DNA of 64,000 nucleotides. It comes from Morella rubra (taxonomy: Eukaryota; Streptophyta; Magnoliopsida; Fagales; Myricaceae). Location: assembly GCA_003952965.2 (NCBI GenBank), contig CM025856.1, positions 25,893,005-25,957,004 of the forward strand, given 5' to 3'. The position numbers and the translations under genes were made by a program. Below, piece after piece: positions 26,401-40,670 of this stretch (position 1 is the stretch's first letter; every line of letters begins with the position of its first letter). The notes under the pieces are model-generated. The model worked only from the letters and a program-made list of their open reading frames with translations. It had not been told where the DNA came from and ran no database searches.

Positions 26401-29400
26401 ATTCCAAATTTCAAGATGAAAACTCCAAACTTACAGATCTCATGTCATTGTCTTCATTCAACAATTTTCCTCCATCAACATTGACAATTGCCCGTTGCTC
26501 GAGAAGGTATTTCTAAAAATTAACGTATGAACTATCGATAAGATGCTAATGCAGGTATACCGAACCAGAACAAGGTAATCAAACATTTCATTGAGAACAC
26601 ATGCTCATACCATTGACCATTGTATATTAAAACGTCATTGAGAAATAGTGTCTAATTCATAAAAAGAACAAGGAGGAAGATGCAAAGCTTGCCAATAGCA
26701 GGTCACAAGAGATGGTCATGGATGAACGCATGAAAACATAAAACCAAATGCTAAAGCAAACTTTGACCAGCACACCCCTCATTCAAAATCACCTGATACA
26801 ACCAATATAGCAGAAGACCCACTCAGAGCAAGCTAGAGTAGATAGCAAAACAATCCTGTACGTTGCACACAAGCCCATGTTGCATATCAATTTCCAAATC
26901 CATTCTTGAAAAATGGAATAAGTTATTGCCCATAAACAACCAAACAAGACCGCCTTCAGAAGCTAAGCTGTCGAAACCTCAAATTTGAAGCTGAGATAAG
27001 CTATGCTAACTTTCCTGTATTGGAAGTCCATTTTTTAATTGTTTATTTCCTTTTTGGGATAGACAAATTGGAAAACGTGCTATGAGCAAGAAGCAGCATA
27101 TATATGAATCTCTAGTGCGCTCCTGCACTATTAGAGATGGCTATCTGATCCAAACAAACTGATGATCTCTCTATAGTAAGAAACACCACAAATAAAGCTA
27201 TGACTGTAGAAATGAACCAAGAGGCAATAATCCACAGACAGATATGAAAAAGAGAGTCAAGCATGCAATATCCTACCCACAATGAAGTTCCTATTAGCCA
27301 AAACGTGAAGAGGGACACAATTATGCCCTTTCCTATCGAATAAAAGTGTAAAGACATAAATGCAAACACATAGACAAGAACTGAATCATGTAATCACATT
27401 CAGGGTCACAAACCTTGACGAGAAACATCAGAAAACGTAAAAAGCATTCAACAGATATCCAGGCATCTTGTGGTTTTTGTACAAGGCCACATGTATATCC
27501 ATGTACATGGAACCACAGTAAATTAACAAAGCGTGCCCTAAAGTAGAGAAGTAAGATTTACCTACCATTCTCAGTGCTATTCAATGAATTAACTTAGGAT
27601 CAAGAGAACAAGATAAATGTGCCTCAGGTACCTCTATGAGACAAGCAAATGAACTCGAAAGTAATAAGTAACAACAAGAACATTAACCTATGACCAAACA
27701 GTTCATTCACCAAAAAACGACATGCTGAACCCAATTTCATGACAGTTTGAACTCATGAAAGTGCTTTCTCCTTCCAAAAAAAAAAAAAAAAAGGGGGGAA
27801 AGGGAAGACAAACCTGAGGTACCATGTTTGCTACTGAGGTTTATGACAGCTGAAATTGATTGTTCCTGTAGGAATTGATTTTGGAGGTCAATTTCTTCCA
27901 CGTCAAATCAAACAAATTGACAGATTGAGTGGTTTCTATTGCCAAGACACACAAAGTGGTTTAATTTTTTTTTTAAAAAATCAAATTATTAATAGCAAGG
28001 AACATTAAGTGATGACTCCGCAGCGAAGCCAAGTAGATTTACCCTGTGAACAAGTTTTGATAACATCTCAAGGGTCGACAACACCTTGAGTCCTTGAGTA
28101 AGCTGACTCCTGTAATCAGTTGCAAGGTTCATGTTTGGGTAAATACAAGAGATTCTACATGGTGAACGGGTATACTACACTTAATATAAAAGCTGAAAAC
28201 ACATACATTATAGAGAAAAAAAAAAAAAAAAATTTGGGGGGGGGGGGGGGGGAGGGGGGAAGAGAAGAGAGAGAGAGATTGTGGTTTACAAGTGAACTTG
28301 CAGATCAAATTTCATAATTCTCAAAAGAACAACTGTCCCATAGTACAAACACCGTGAATGCAAGAAGCAAAAGAAGCACTTATTTTATCGTTACAACTTA
28401 CAGAAAGAAGTTCAAATCTTAAGAGTAAATAATTTTAATGGCATCAAGAGTAAAGTGAGCTTATACACCTAATTGAGCTGGCGATATCTCAGGGTTATGC
28501 TTGGTCACAATCAACTGCCCCTGTACACAAACTATTCATTTGGCAGTATCAAGATGTGTTCCAGAAAACCTAAGCTCCTTGGTTCATCACAAGTTTCTCA
28601 AGAAAATAAAAATCTGCAGTTAAGACTATTGTCTGTTTGGTTTTTAAATATTCTCAAAACAATTACGCTTAGCAATTTGCGCAATTTTCTTCAAGCTGTC
28701 TCGTGCACTTCTATTTTCAATGCCAAATTGCATAAATTATAAACGAACAAGATTCTAAAACTGAAAATCAAGGGCTGATTATTCATTATTATAAGCCAAG
28801 ATAGATGGTGCAAGTGGACCAAAAAATCTGTCTTACAGCTTTTAGATAATTGGATATGCTTGAACTTCAGACCAGCATAACCAATATAAACATTGAATAT
28901 ATGTACAGAGACAATGAGCCACCATCCAAGGTAAGAACATTGAGAGGAAACTGGTAAACAGAACCTCTTGAAGGTGCCGGAAATCTTCACCCTGAAGATG
29001 TCGGAGGCAGCTGATACAAAGCTGCATTTTCTAAAGGTTGATATTTTGTCAATATGGCCAATTATCTGCAAGACAGAGAAACAGAAACTCAGATTTTTCT
29101 CAGAGTGAATATGTCTTTGGTGATCAAGAAAGAAAACTAGTACACAAATTGCAGACACAAGAACAAGATCTTGGAAAATATATGTATAGTGTATGGCAGC
29201 ATGTAATATGCGCTTATAGAAACTAACACAAAATATGTACCCTTTTCTTTTCCTCTTTCTCGAAAGGAAGTAAAGCCTTGAAGACCAGACGGTATGGGCC
29301 ATCGTCACATGTGGGCAATGTTGTTTTAAGCATAGCAATAATGGCTCTGACCACCTATCATAAAATGAGCTAAATCAACAATCAAACAATAACAGTAGTC

Positions 29401-32400
29401 TGTTGGCATTCATGTCAGAGGAACTACAAGAAATGGTACTAATTTATATGAAACAGACTACCACTAACAAAAGCATATCAAAGTTTCGAACATAGAAACT
29501 ATATGTACAGTAGAGTAGAATAAACATTGGCATCTACAAGACGTGAAGGTGCAAGTAGAAATAGAAGGTTGTATATGCAGGACAGAATTTGGTCCTCCAT
29601 GCACTAAAATGCACTGGCATCAACACTTTGAAGCAAGCAACTATGATACTGACAAATTCAGAGAGTTGTTTCTCTGAAGAATTCTAAGATCGTCTTAAGA
29701 ATTTCACTATACCATTACGCCAATATTTGCAGTTCAGCTATAAAAAAGAGGCCTATTGTCAAATTACTCGCACACAAAATCACCTCCCTTTCCTTAAGCT
29801 AAGAAAAAGAAAAATGCACACATGGCATCATACCATCATTAGATATTGTACCTCCAAATATTTGTGCAAGTTGTAAGCAGCCTTAAAATCTGAAATATAT
29901 GCAAGCTTTTTAAGCAGTCTTATTACATAGATTAAATGGGGCAAGGACACCGCCTAAATTGTGATTGACATCTCATCAGTAAAACATTTTTTACAGCAAC
30001 TTTCCTTGCATGTGAAAAATCATTGTAGTTCAGAAAGGTAACATGTGAATGAAATTATCAACTTTCACACCTACGGTTTTTTCCTCTCTCCATAACTCCT
30101 TTATCATGGAAGTATATACAAAAACTAGTCATAATAGGCATCCAACGAAACTATGAGAGGCACAAAATCTGCCCGTACAATGAACACACATGATAGTAGA
30201 AATCAACATCCCCAAATGCATAAAACCCTCAGTATAATGAAACTAGAAGAATGTTACAACCTTCTTCCTATAGAATGCAACACCATGAATATTAAAAGGT
30301 ATTCTCCTTTCACGGAAAGCCATTTGGAAGACTTTTCCTGATACCTGTAGTATGACAGATTCACGATCAGTCAACTGATATCAAATGTTTGTGTCATGAA
30401 AACTTTCACTATGGCAAGTAAGCTTGACCTGCCTCCGGTAAAGAATTGCAATGTTGCCGCAGGACCAGTTAGCAGCAGAACCACTAGAAGCAATCTCCAA
30501 GATCTTGTCCACAACAAAAGCACACTGCGCCTCCTCAGTGTGACATTCTTTGATAGTTATCTGTGAATTGGCCCATTATTAAGTAACCAACTACAAAACA
30601 TATAGTAAACTACGCAAAAAAATCTTATACTTTTGATATAAAGAACAAGGCATAAATAAATTACCTTAGATCCAGAAGAATTATCAGTAAGAACATCTTT
30701 CAATTGACATCGCTTCATATTATTTTGTATGAGAGAAGACGCAGCCTCAACAATACAGCGTGTGGATCGATAGTTTTTGTTAAGTCTGATCTGAATCATA
30801 AATGTATAACAAAATCAAAGAATCATACTTAACCACAACCTCAAACTCCTTTGCGAGAACTTAAATGTAGTTTCACAAAATTTCGTGCATGCTGGAAATA
30901 TAATAAAGGAACATGATGAGTCAAAGGTCAAAGCAAACCTCTTTGTAGTTTGAAAAATCTCTGCGAAATGAATCAAATCCTGAAACATCAGCTCCATTGA
31001 AACTAAAAATGGACTGCAGCAGGACATATATGCATTAGACTTTAAGAACAGTTAACTTGAAGATGGATTTCCAGTGCACACACGAACCAGAAAAAGATCA
31101 ATCAACAACAAACAAAAATAGAAGCAAAACACAGCAAAGAAAACCTCGGGTTGTGAAAAATAGAAGGCACCTGATCATCATCGCCAACAATAGTTATGCG
31201 GTTATGAGATGCAAGAACCCGGAGTAGATTGTATTGCATGGAACTAGTGTCTTGAAACTCATCGATTACAATGGCTTTCCATGAATCCTGACACTCCTTG
31301 AATACTAATAATTGGACAGAAAGAGCAAACCATGTTCAAAACATAAGTAATATCTGAAGTTGCATATGTTGCATAAATTTATGAAAGATAAAACCAACCT
31401 GCAGGAAACTCGGTAAGCAGCTTTACAGAACTGCTGATTAGGTCATGATAATCTAAAGCATTACAAGACTTCAGAGTATCATTGTAGTTTCCCAGAATTG
31501 CAGCCTGATTTGGATCCAGACCTTTGAATCAAAAAATTGTAAGCAGAAGTACCAAAAAATATCTGTAACAGTCATTCGACAGCTTACTCCTATTTCATCA
31601 CCCATTTTACTGCATTCTTCAGGAGTCTTTCCAGAAGCTTTAGCCTGAAATTAGAGCAAATTAATTGCTTTGTACCACATATAATATGAAGTTAATTGGC
31701 GTAACAAGCACAATGGAGAGAGAGAGAGAGAACGCTTGCAGCAGTTTCCACCAGCAAAAAAAATGTGCAAAAAGACGAGAAAAGACGTGTCATTCCTCAT
31801 TTTGGTACCTGCAAAATGACAAAGTCACTAACACAAGGTCCACCTAAACAAAAGAACAGCCAATCCACGTCCAAAACAGAATATGATTACTTAAATTACA
31901 ACAGAAATTCAATTCCAAAACCACAATTTGGTTCTCTGAAAGATCTCTTCAATCCATCAGAAAGGCCCCTTTCCAATTTATTGACAATGTTGAATTTCTC
32001 CGTGCAGGATACACTCAGCACGCTATATCTAGTTAGCGCTTATGTAACATCTCATATTGAAGAACATAAACTTGCTTTCCCAGATCAGAGAATCTCTTCC
32101 CCCACAACATGGTTCCAGCAGTCACACCTTGAATACAATCAAACCTTACTCAACCTCCACTCACATATTTGAACAAAGAAATTGATAATTGTTCCACATA
32201 TACTTCTACTAGTGGCTACTAAAAATTCATCAGGTCAATGGACTAGTTTCCTACCTGCTCCTGTTAACATAGTATCTTGCTCATTTTTTCCCCTCAAACA
32301 ACTACACAAGAGGTCTCACAACTGCATTTTACAAGGCATCTCCTTATAACCATCACCCACATCACAAAACCCAAATAACTTTGGGTCAACTAATATTTAT

Positions 32401-35400
32401 ATTTGAAGAGAGTATGAGAACTGAATACAGTAGACAGTAGCACAATCATGCTATGCACCTCATTCTCAATGCAAACAATTCAAGAATTCAAGTGATAGAG
32501 TTTTACGCATACTCAAATGGCAAGAAATGACCTAGGAATATGCTACTGCTCATGAAACTGTGTCCTTACATAGACAATAGACATCATGTCTGTTTATCAA
32601 GAACTGCTGCTATGTTCATTTTGCTTCGGTTTCACATCTCCATGAATGGCGTATGTTTGCCCCACCACATTGTCCCTGACATTTATGTCATTTTTCCCCC
32701 AATATAGGCAAGGTATCATATAGAAACCACTCACATAGCCACTTCTAGCAAGCATGACCAAACCATATTCATTGATATGTCTGCATATGGAAGCACAAAC
32801 TTATCTATACCAATGGCAGCTGGTGACACCTGAGAGTTCGCAATTACCGCTACCAAAATTCAATTTACTTGAGAGTTTTTAGAATCACATATTGCATTTC
32901 GTCGAATAATTTTACAGTTGAGAAAGGAGGCCTACAGTCAACAAATTAGAAGTATCAGCAGCCACCAAGACAAATCACCCAGTACATCTCAGTCTTCTCC
33001 CTATAGTTTACCTTATACGCATCAAAATCAGTATTCCTAGTTGAATTACTAAGCAACATAGACTTGGTTGAGGCAATGTCCCAGATCAGTCCTTTAACCT
33101 TTAAAGCATCACGCAATCACTTAATTTTTCTATACATATCACTAAGACAAAATGTTTTGACTAAGACTTCACTCAATAAAACAGATACTAAAGATTGCAT
33201 ACACTTTGCTAAGACATTTGCCAAATTTAACAACTAATGAGATCACTTACTCTCCAGATATTCACTTCAACTCAAGATTTACTCAAATCAACACAACTAT
33301 TCCTTAATCCAAATTACATGGGGCCGGCTCTTTAGGTCCTTTTGGAAATAAGGGATATATCACGTCCCTATCCAGAATAATCCTTTTTTTTTTTTTTTTT
33401 TACTCTAGCGGACACTACTCTCCATTCTCCAGTCTTTGTACTAGTTGTATGTATGACAATGACACCAGCAATTATAGCTGCCAAAGCCAGTAACCTCAGA
33501 AGCATTAGTACCGTAAATCACACTTCAACAACTTTGGATTCTAGAAAACCAGCTAACAGTCCATAAGTATCAGCAAACAGCAAGACAAAACACCAACGAC
33601 ATCTCAGTCTTTTCTCCATAATTTACTTAATACACATCAATATCAGTATTCCAAGTTGAATTATCCAGTCACGCAGTCTCAGTTGAGAAAACGTCCCAAA
33701 CCAGTCTCTGAACTTTAGAATATATCTCAATCACTTGCACAGAGTGAGACAGACAATTGTCACATTCGCATAACCCTCCTTTCTCCAAGATTTGGACCAG
33801 CGGTATATGCCAATGACCACCAGCATTTAGTATCATAGAAAACATTTCATCGAAAAACTTTGCAGTCAAGAAAAGAGACCAACAGTCTATGAACTAGAAG
33901 TATTAGCAGACCCCAAGACAAATCCCCCAGTACATCTCACTCTTCTCCCCAAAATTTACCTAATACACCTCCATATCAGTACTTCAATCTCAATTACCAT
34001 GCCACACAGACTCACTTCAGGCATCATCTCAGACCAGCCCTTTAAATTTTCAACTATTGGACAATCACTTGACTTTCTCATGCATATCACTATACCAACA
34101 TATTTTGACCAACACTAACACCCAAAGAGACGGATAATGGTAGCATAAATGGTCCAGATATTCGCTTAATCTCAACCTCTATTCAACTCAACTCAACTGT
34201 ACCTTCATCCCAATTATACGGGGGCTGGCTCTCTAGGCCCTTGTCAGCTATCTGGGTTGCCCATTCTGTTTCCCAACTCTACTGTATCTATAACCTCCCT
34301 ATCTAAACTTAATCTCTTTCCCCATTTAACAGGGGCTGGCTCCCAGGCCCTTGTCAACTAAATGCCCATTCTCTTTCCCAACTCTATTGTATCTACAAAA
34401 TCTGTATCTAAAGTAATCCTTTTCTTCTACTTTCCTTGGACCTTCTTCTGGTCTCTCTCTACCTCTTTTGCTCATCCAATATTACATCCATTAACAGAAA
34501 AAGAGGCAAAATTTTACACTCCGTCAACCCACCAAAACCATCCTTTCTCCAGGCTTTGGACCAGCTGTAAGTATGCAAATGACAGCAACCGATTCCTCCT
34601 ACCAAAGTTAATTTTCTCATGACCATTTAGTATCAAAGATCATAATTTCAATGGACAACTGTGGAATCGAGAAAAGGGACCTACAGTCCATGAATAAGAA
34701 GTATCAGCAGACACCGAGACAAATCTTCCCCTACATCTCAGGCTTCTCTCCATTACTTACCTAATCCACATCAATACCAATATTCAAAGCATGCAACACA
34801 CAGACTCAGTTGAGGCAACATCCCAGACCAACCATCTCAACTTTAAACACTTGATTTTTCGATGCATATCACTAAGCCAATATGTTTTGACCAGCACTAA
34901 CATACAAAGAGACAAATAGGAGTATTGTCAAACTTAACAACTAATGACTTCACTAGTCTCCCGATATCCACTTAATCTCGAAATTTACTCAACGCAACTC
35001 AGCTATACCTAGATTCCAATTAAAGGGGGCCTGGCTCTTTAGGCCTTTTTTGGGTTTGCTCATTCTTTTTTGTTATTCTATTACGCTATCATATCCATCA
35101 CCACCCTGTCTAAAATAATCTTCCTTCTACTTTAATCAATGTTATTTTGGGTCTCTCTCTAGCTCCTTTTGCTCAGTGAACATAAATCAAAAAGTTAAGG
35201 AATCCATTTACAAAAAGTGGCTGAATTTTACACTGGCTGACAACACATTAAACCCTCCTTTCTCCAGGGTTTGTACCAGCTGTACCTAATTGACAGCTGG
35301 TGACACCTGAGAGCCTGGAACTATCACTATCAAAGTAAGTCTACTTGAAGCATCTAGTACCAAGATCACACTTTCATTATGCAATTTTGAAGTCAATAAA

Positions 35401-38400
35401 TAAGCCCTAAAGTCATGAATTAAATGTATCAGCAGCCACCTAGGCAAATCACCCAGTAAATTTAGGTCTTCCTCCATAATGTACCTAATACACATCAATT
35501 GCTGTTTTCCAAGTTGATTACCATGCAACATAGAGAAAAAGCTGAAGCAATGTCCCAGAGCAGTCCTTTAAAGTTTCAGGGCATCCCTCAGTCTTTCTAT
35601 GCATCTCAAAAAGCCAACATGTTTTGACCAACTATTACACAATGTGAGACAGATGATAGTAACACTTGCGATAACTCTGCTTAAACATTTGTCAAATGTA
35701 ACATCTATTGATTTCACTTACTCTCCAGATTTACTCAAACTCAATTCAACTAATCTGGCTGGCTTTTAGGCCCTGGTAAACTAATCAGGATTGCATCTTT
35801 TTCTCCCTACTATATTGTATCCATCACCTGCTTATCTAAAACAATTCTTTTCGTGTACTTCGATCAATATTATATTGGGTCTCCTTCTACCTCTTATTGC
35901 TCTGACAACTTGAACTAAAACATAAAGAATCCATCCAAGAAAAATCGCTAAATTCTATACTGGCCGTTTGCCTAACCCTCCTTTCTCCTGGCTTCAAACC
36001 GGCTGTGTAAGAAACCTGGGACTCAAAATATTGACACTGAAGGAGATTCATCTAAAATCCGATTATCAAGTAGAATCTTGAGTAGAGGAATTGACTGAAA
36101 AAACTGTAAAAGGTTAATAAGAAATAATACGAGGGAGTTTCAAATTTCTGCCAAGATAATGAAGGAAACTAGAATGAATCAGGAGCTGAAACACAGCTTT
36201 TTCCAGATAATAATAATTAATAGAAACGTAGGATATACAAATTTGGAGGTTCAGGACTGCTTTCCAATTACAGAATACCAATTATTATCAAGCTAAAATG
36301 AAGATGTCTCTTGAATTTTTACCTGCTGTATGTTAGGAAAGTTGTATAAACAATTCTGCCTACTTTTGCAATATTTAGCAAATGTAGCTCGTAATGGAAC
36401 AGCCAACAAACTGCTAAAAAAGTTGCTAGGATATGAAGTCTATGACAATGGTCAAAGAGCATTAGATATGTATGTAGTCTTCTCAGAAGGAAAAGGATTA
36501 ACATCACTGTAGGTGCTGGATGCAGAACTACTCAATAGAGACCCAAAAAGAAAAGGAAAATCCATCAGTCCTTAGCAACTTCAACATAAACTAAGCAAGT
36601 GTTGGAACCTCTGAGTGGATTAAATTTGTCTTGTCATTTAAATGGATAGAAAGCTGAAATATAAGAAGAAAGTGAGAATGAACTTATCAATAGTGATAGC
36701 CTTTTTACACAACCTATATTAGTTTTTCCATGGCAAAAACACAGCTACATATTGTAATAACATCGATAGAGCAATAACCTTAGTCACAAACTTCAGCCAT
36801 TTCTTTGACTTATCCTTATAATAGTGTGGTGACGCTATACCATTGGGGTCTTCACCAAGTATGCAGGCATTATTATTCTGTCTACTCTTATCATTTTCTG
36901 ATAACCGCACAGCCTCAATAATTGCTCTTCTCTGTTGACCATGCCCATATATTAGGAATTCTGATGTGCGCCCTAACCTATAACATCAGCAGCGTGTTAG
37001 TCCTCAGAAAGTATCAAAAATTATGGGGTTTGGGAAGAGAGGGGGGGGAGGAAGATGAGGAGGAAAGGACACCAAACAAGTTGGAGAATGGGTTTTTATA
37101 GTTGATATCGAACTACAATAAAAATGAATAGTAGAAACAACCCAATACACATACAAGAGTGGAACAATAAAGATATATGGTACTTAGTGCAAATCAAATC
37201 ACCCTTCGATCATTGCAGATTATTGTGTCAATATTATACTATTCCAGCAGAACATGACGAGTAAAAATCTATATTAACTTAAGGTGTCATGCAGCAAATA
37301 TGTATATACATTATGGCTCTGGACAGGCTGAATAGCAAAAAGCATTCATGTGGTTGATCCTCCACCTATTAGTTGGGGTTAAGGTTCTATTGAGTATCTA
37401 CCTTACATTTATGAAAAAGGAAAAGGGTAACCACAAATGGGAACAGCCTACCATTTGCATGTGTGACCAATTGCATAACAATGACACCCTCTCAACTTGA
37501 GGCACATGGTGTGGTTACCAATACACACTAAGTAGGGAGCAATATTGGGCCTATCAGAGGATACTGGATAGACACACAAAAACTGACACAAACAATATAT
37601 TGGACAAGATTGAGGAAACAGAACGGTGTTTGCATGCCTGGAGCAGCTCACTTTTTGCTAAAGTGACCAGCTTTCAAGCAGTGGAGAGTATAGTAGGCAT
37701 TTCATGCTTTTCGGAGGGGAACGGAATTCAAAGTCAAAGATGTAATCATATGTAACTTTCATGAGATTCCCTTCCATCTCAGAGTGAGCATACTTCTCTG
37801 CATGTGAACGACAAAGTTGCAAGGAAAATGAGTGGAACGTGCTGATTGTAAGCTTCTTAGCCGTTGACTTCCCAGCCACTGCTGCAATGCGATCTCTCAT
37901 CTCAGACGCTGCTGCTGTAGTAAACGTCATTGCGAGTATGTTTGATGGAGGAATTCCCTAGACATGTTTTAATGGAGAGGAAATAAAAGCAAAAAGGAGC
38001 AATCAAGCCAACCAGAGTCCTCAGCAATAAGAAGAGGGACGATATAAAAGAAAGAACAACCATTTAGATTAAGAAAAAAAATCCACATAAACGATAATTC
38101 AGAACAGAAAAGAGGCGATACCTCATTAAGTAGCATTAACACACGCCCAACCATTGTGGAGGTCTGGAATTAAAAGCAGAAATTCAGTGGTAACCACAAG
38201 AGAAAATGATATATCATAGTACACCAAAACTATCATAAAAATCACTTTTTTATTCTGAGAGAGACAGAGAGAGATAGGCGGTAACCTTTCCACTTCCTGG
38301 ACCAGCAACAATCATCAAAGGGATGGAAATATCACTACAAGCTGCTTCTCGTTGCCTGTCATTTAGAGACTCCAAATATTTCATGTACTCCTCAGGCATG

Positions 38401-40366
38401 TTCCCACTCAACACAGTTTGAGAAGTAACTAAATTGCTCCCAAAGTCCAATGTGCCTTCTGTTTCCACACTGTCAGATCTAGTGACTGACTCCCAAATGG
38501 AACTGAGATCACCAGTTCCATGAATATTATGCTGACTACCCACAAGAATGTCACTACTTGGAGCCAGCCTTTCTGCTTTTATCGCAGATTTCTGCTCACA
38601 TAAAGCATCTATTTCTTCCAAAATGGACTCATCCAAGTCATCGTCAAGAATACTAGGCATTGAAATGGAATTAGTTAAATTAGCACATTCAGGGTGTTTC
38701 ATAGAAGTTTTATGAGAATCCAACACATGGTCATTCTCTGAAGTAACAGCAATCGTACTTGCACCAGGACTATGATCCATTACTTCTACACAATTGGCAG
38801 CAAAGCCCCCAGAACAGGAACGGTTGTTATTTTCACCTGTTGACTTGGCCCCCGCCACAAAAGATGAGGACGGTGTGTTTGTTGGTATCTCTGCAAGAGG
38901 AACTCTCTTGATGCTGGTAATATGAGCCACGGTTGCAATCTGATTTGCATCCCCAATTCTGAAATAGAAATGACCAGCGTGATCCGAAATATAACATTTA
39001 ATCATTTTATGTTCTCAAAATTTCCAAACAATAAAATATTAATAAAGGACAAAATGCTTGAAAAATCTATCATATGTTCAGCCTTCAAGAAAATCTATGA
39101 AAAATTATGAGTCCAGTATTCAGCCTTACTTCAGAGAGAGGAAAGGTAAAAGAAAGGGGTAATATCATAGTACATCCCGAAGTTTCAAAACAGCATTTAC
39201 GTCCGTGATGTGTTCGAACATGATCAATTCTAGCCTTCTAGTTTATTTGACCGTTAAACCACATAAAAATGACCAAAATGCCCCTCCAACATAAAATTAT
39301 TAAAAATATAAAAAAAATCATTAAAATATAAAAAATGATATATAAAAAGAAGTAATGTTTTTTAAATAAAAATATTGAAACTCTAGGACATGTTCGTGTT
39401 GAGCTTTTTTGTAGGATTTGTATTCTACTTTTATTTTTACAATCCAAACATCAAAACATACACGTATTTTAATACAACACTTTATTACCTTTTTTACACA
39501 CACTAATCCCTTTTAACAACTTCTACACGCACACCAATACAACTTTAACATCACCTAAATATTCACAATTTCATCAGAATCCTAAAGATTTCATGAAAAC
39601 AAACATCACCCTATTTCAGTAATCTATTTATTTTTAATTTATTTTTTGAATTTTGTCTTAAAGGGCATTTCCATCATTTTATATGTTTTTTTTCGCATGA
39701 CTAACCTAACGCGAAGAACGCAGTTTTGAAACTTAGAGCGGTGAGATTGATTTTGACCTATAATCAGCAGCTTACTATGACATTTAGCCTAAAAGAAATC
39801 AACATTTCAAGGACAAAAGCTTAGGCTTCCTCTGATTGATAAATCTATCTAAGGAAAAAGAAAGATGACGGAATTAGCTCGCAAAACTAACTTCATCTTA
39901 CCAAATAACTATATCAGGCCCAGTTTGGCGGGGAATTTCTTCTCCTAGAAGTCCACTAACTTAGTAAAAGCTAAAAAACATGTTTATATTTCACTTCTTT
40001 CCAAGAATTCTCAGGAATTAACCATGGTGCTAGAGTTTGGGACCTGGTCTGTCGCCTAGATATAAGTTCCGGGAACAGAGAACAAATATGAAATGAAAAG
40101 AAAATTCAGTGTAGAAAAGCAGTTACATAGAAGTTCCGCGAACGGAGAGGAGAAACGAAAATAAAATAAAATTCACTGTAGAAGAGCAGTTACTTAAGAG
40201 CAGGAGACTGAGGAGGAAAATGAGCGGAAGCGTCGAGACGAGGCCGTTTGCGAGCAAGTAATGCCTTTGCGGCTCTGAAATTCTGAGAGATTCGAGCTCT
40301 TTGATCCTCTGTGATTTCTCTGCTGCACATTTGGGGAACGGATGGATATGGATTCTCCTTATTCAT
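20487..40366 (-). CDS. SRS2: SRS2-like ATP-dependent DNA helicase (UvrD/Rep, SF1A)
   Basis: 3'-5' DNA helicase resembling Arabidopsis At4g25120. The family unwinds DNA and dismantles recombination intermediates. Exons on the minus strand: 40366-40194, 38958-38286, 38163-38122, 37957-37794, 36977-36779, 31644-31588, 31504-31399, 31304-31171, 31013-30939, 30790-30665, 30560-30429, 30344-30261, 29354-29241, 29065-28965, 28109-28043, 27865-27814, 26512-26435, 26335-26126, 26039-26001, 25809-25738, 25635-25549, 25387-25331, 25002-24812, 24721-24628, 24384-24334, 23803-23741, 22254-22195, 21367-21305, 20576-20487. The family frame predicts about 1150 residues. Motifs: GPGSGKTST at 277-285, [13 protein letters not shown] near 307, DEFQDT at 486-491, GDDDQSIF near 512, NKNYRS, TTIHQSKGLEW near 858, [12 protein letters not shown] near 902. 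Exon 16 is 52 bases where 51 are expected: one extra A after codon 757 shifts the frame to an early stop in exon 17, before motifs V and VI. It is either a sequence error or a damaged allele; skipping exon 16 would keep frame. Confidence 0.93.
27781..27800. repeat. A-run and G-run next to SRS2 exon 16
   Basis: A run of A continuing from the previous line, then six G, lies about 15-35 bases downstream of exon 16 in gene orientation. It is noted because such runs make sequence errors more likely close to the frame-breaking base. Confidence 0.6.
28215..28258. repeat. A-run followed by a long G-run in SRS2 intron 14
   Basis: About 17 A, a short TTT, then about 20 G with one A inside, read directly. 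Such G-runs are often mis-sized in assemblies. Confidence 0.85.
32940..35990. repeat. Diverged tandem array in SRS2 intron 5
   Basis: Five diverged units begin with TATCAGCAG-like words at 32953, 33568, 33901, 34702 and 35427. Each continues with CAAGACAAATCACCCAGTA-like sequence, a CATCTCAGTCTTCTCC word, TTTACCTAATACACATCAAT, then a GTCCCAGA-CAGTCC block and CATATCACTAAG-CAA-ATGTTTTGACCA. A second shared word, GGGGCTGGCTCTTTAGGCC-like, occurs near 33321, 34221, 34331, 35027 and 35756. Spacing varies (about 330-800 bases), so units have gained or lost pieces. No open frame is conserved. Confidence 0.8.
39155..39795. mobile_element. Possible MITE with long inverted ends in SRS2 intron 1
   Basis: The left part has GGGTAATATCATAGTAC and AAGTTTCAAAACAGC. 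The right part, read in reverse, has GGCTAAATGTCATAGTAAG and TAAGTTTCAAAACTGCG. These look like imperfect terminal inverted repeats around a 0.6-kb element. A second repeat (39383-39614) lies inside it. A target duplication was not identified. Confidence 0.45.
39383..39614 (+). repeat. 230-bp MITE copy 1 (inside SRS2 intron 1)
   Basis: It closely matches 40671-40905 over its whole length, from CTAGGACATGTTCGT through TTTTTGTAGGATTTG and ACACTTTATTAC to CATGAAAACAAACATCACCC. The two ends (GGACATGTTCGT and ATGAAAACAAACATCACCC) are near inverted copies, as expected for a MITE. Copy 2 lies on the other side of SRS2 exon 1, so the pair brackets the gene's first exon and promoter. Confidence 0.75.
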
Positions 40367-40670
40367 TAGCTCTGTATTCTAGAGAGAAGGAGAGAGCGAG
40401 CTGCGTCTTTTGTGGAAAGGTCGGGAGGAAAATGTGACTCAAAACCGAACCTAGCAGGAGGAGGAACCTGTCGGAAAGACAGGTGTGACACTGTGAGCTG
40501 TTTGGCAGACCCTTCCGGCTTCCCCCCTCCGTGTCAAATTCAAAACGAAATGGGCCTTTGTGGGCTGAATTAAATGGGCTTTACAGATAAGTGAGTCACG
40601 CATTGTAATTTTCTTCTCTTTTCTGATTTTTTGCGCTTAAAAAAAAAAAAGGACTGTATAATGGTCTTAC

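Noticed and set aside
28691-29338. Open frame of 215 aa on the minus strand
   Set aside because: It reads through SRS2 exon 14 and its flanking introns. Splice sites and phase support only 28965-29065 as coding.
32953-35500. Considered as a CRISPR-like or centromeric array
   Set aside because: Units are long, diverged and unevenly spaced in a plant intron; neither description fits.
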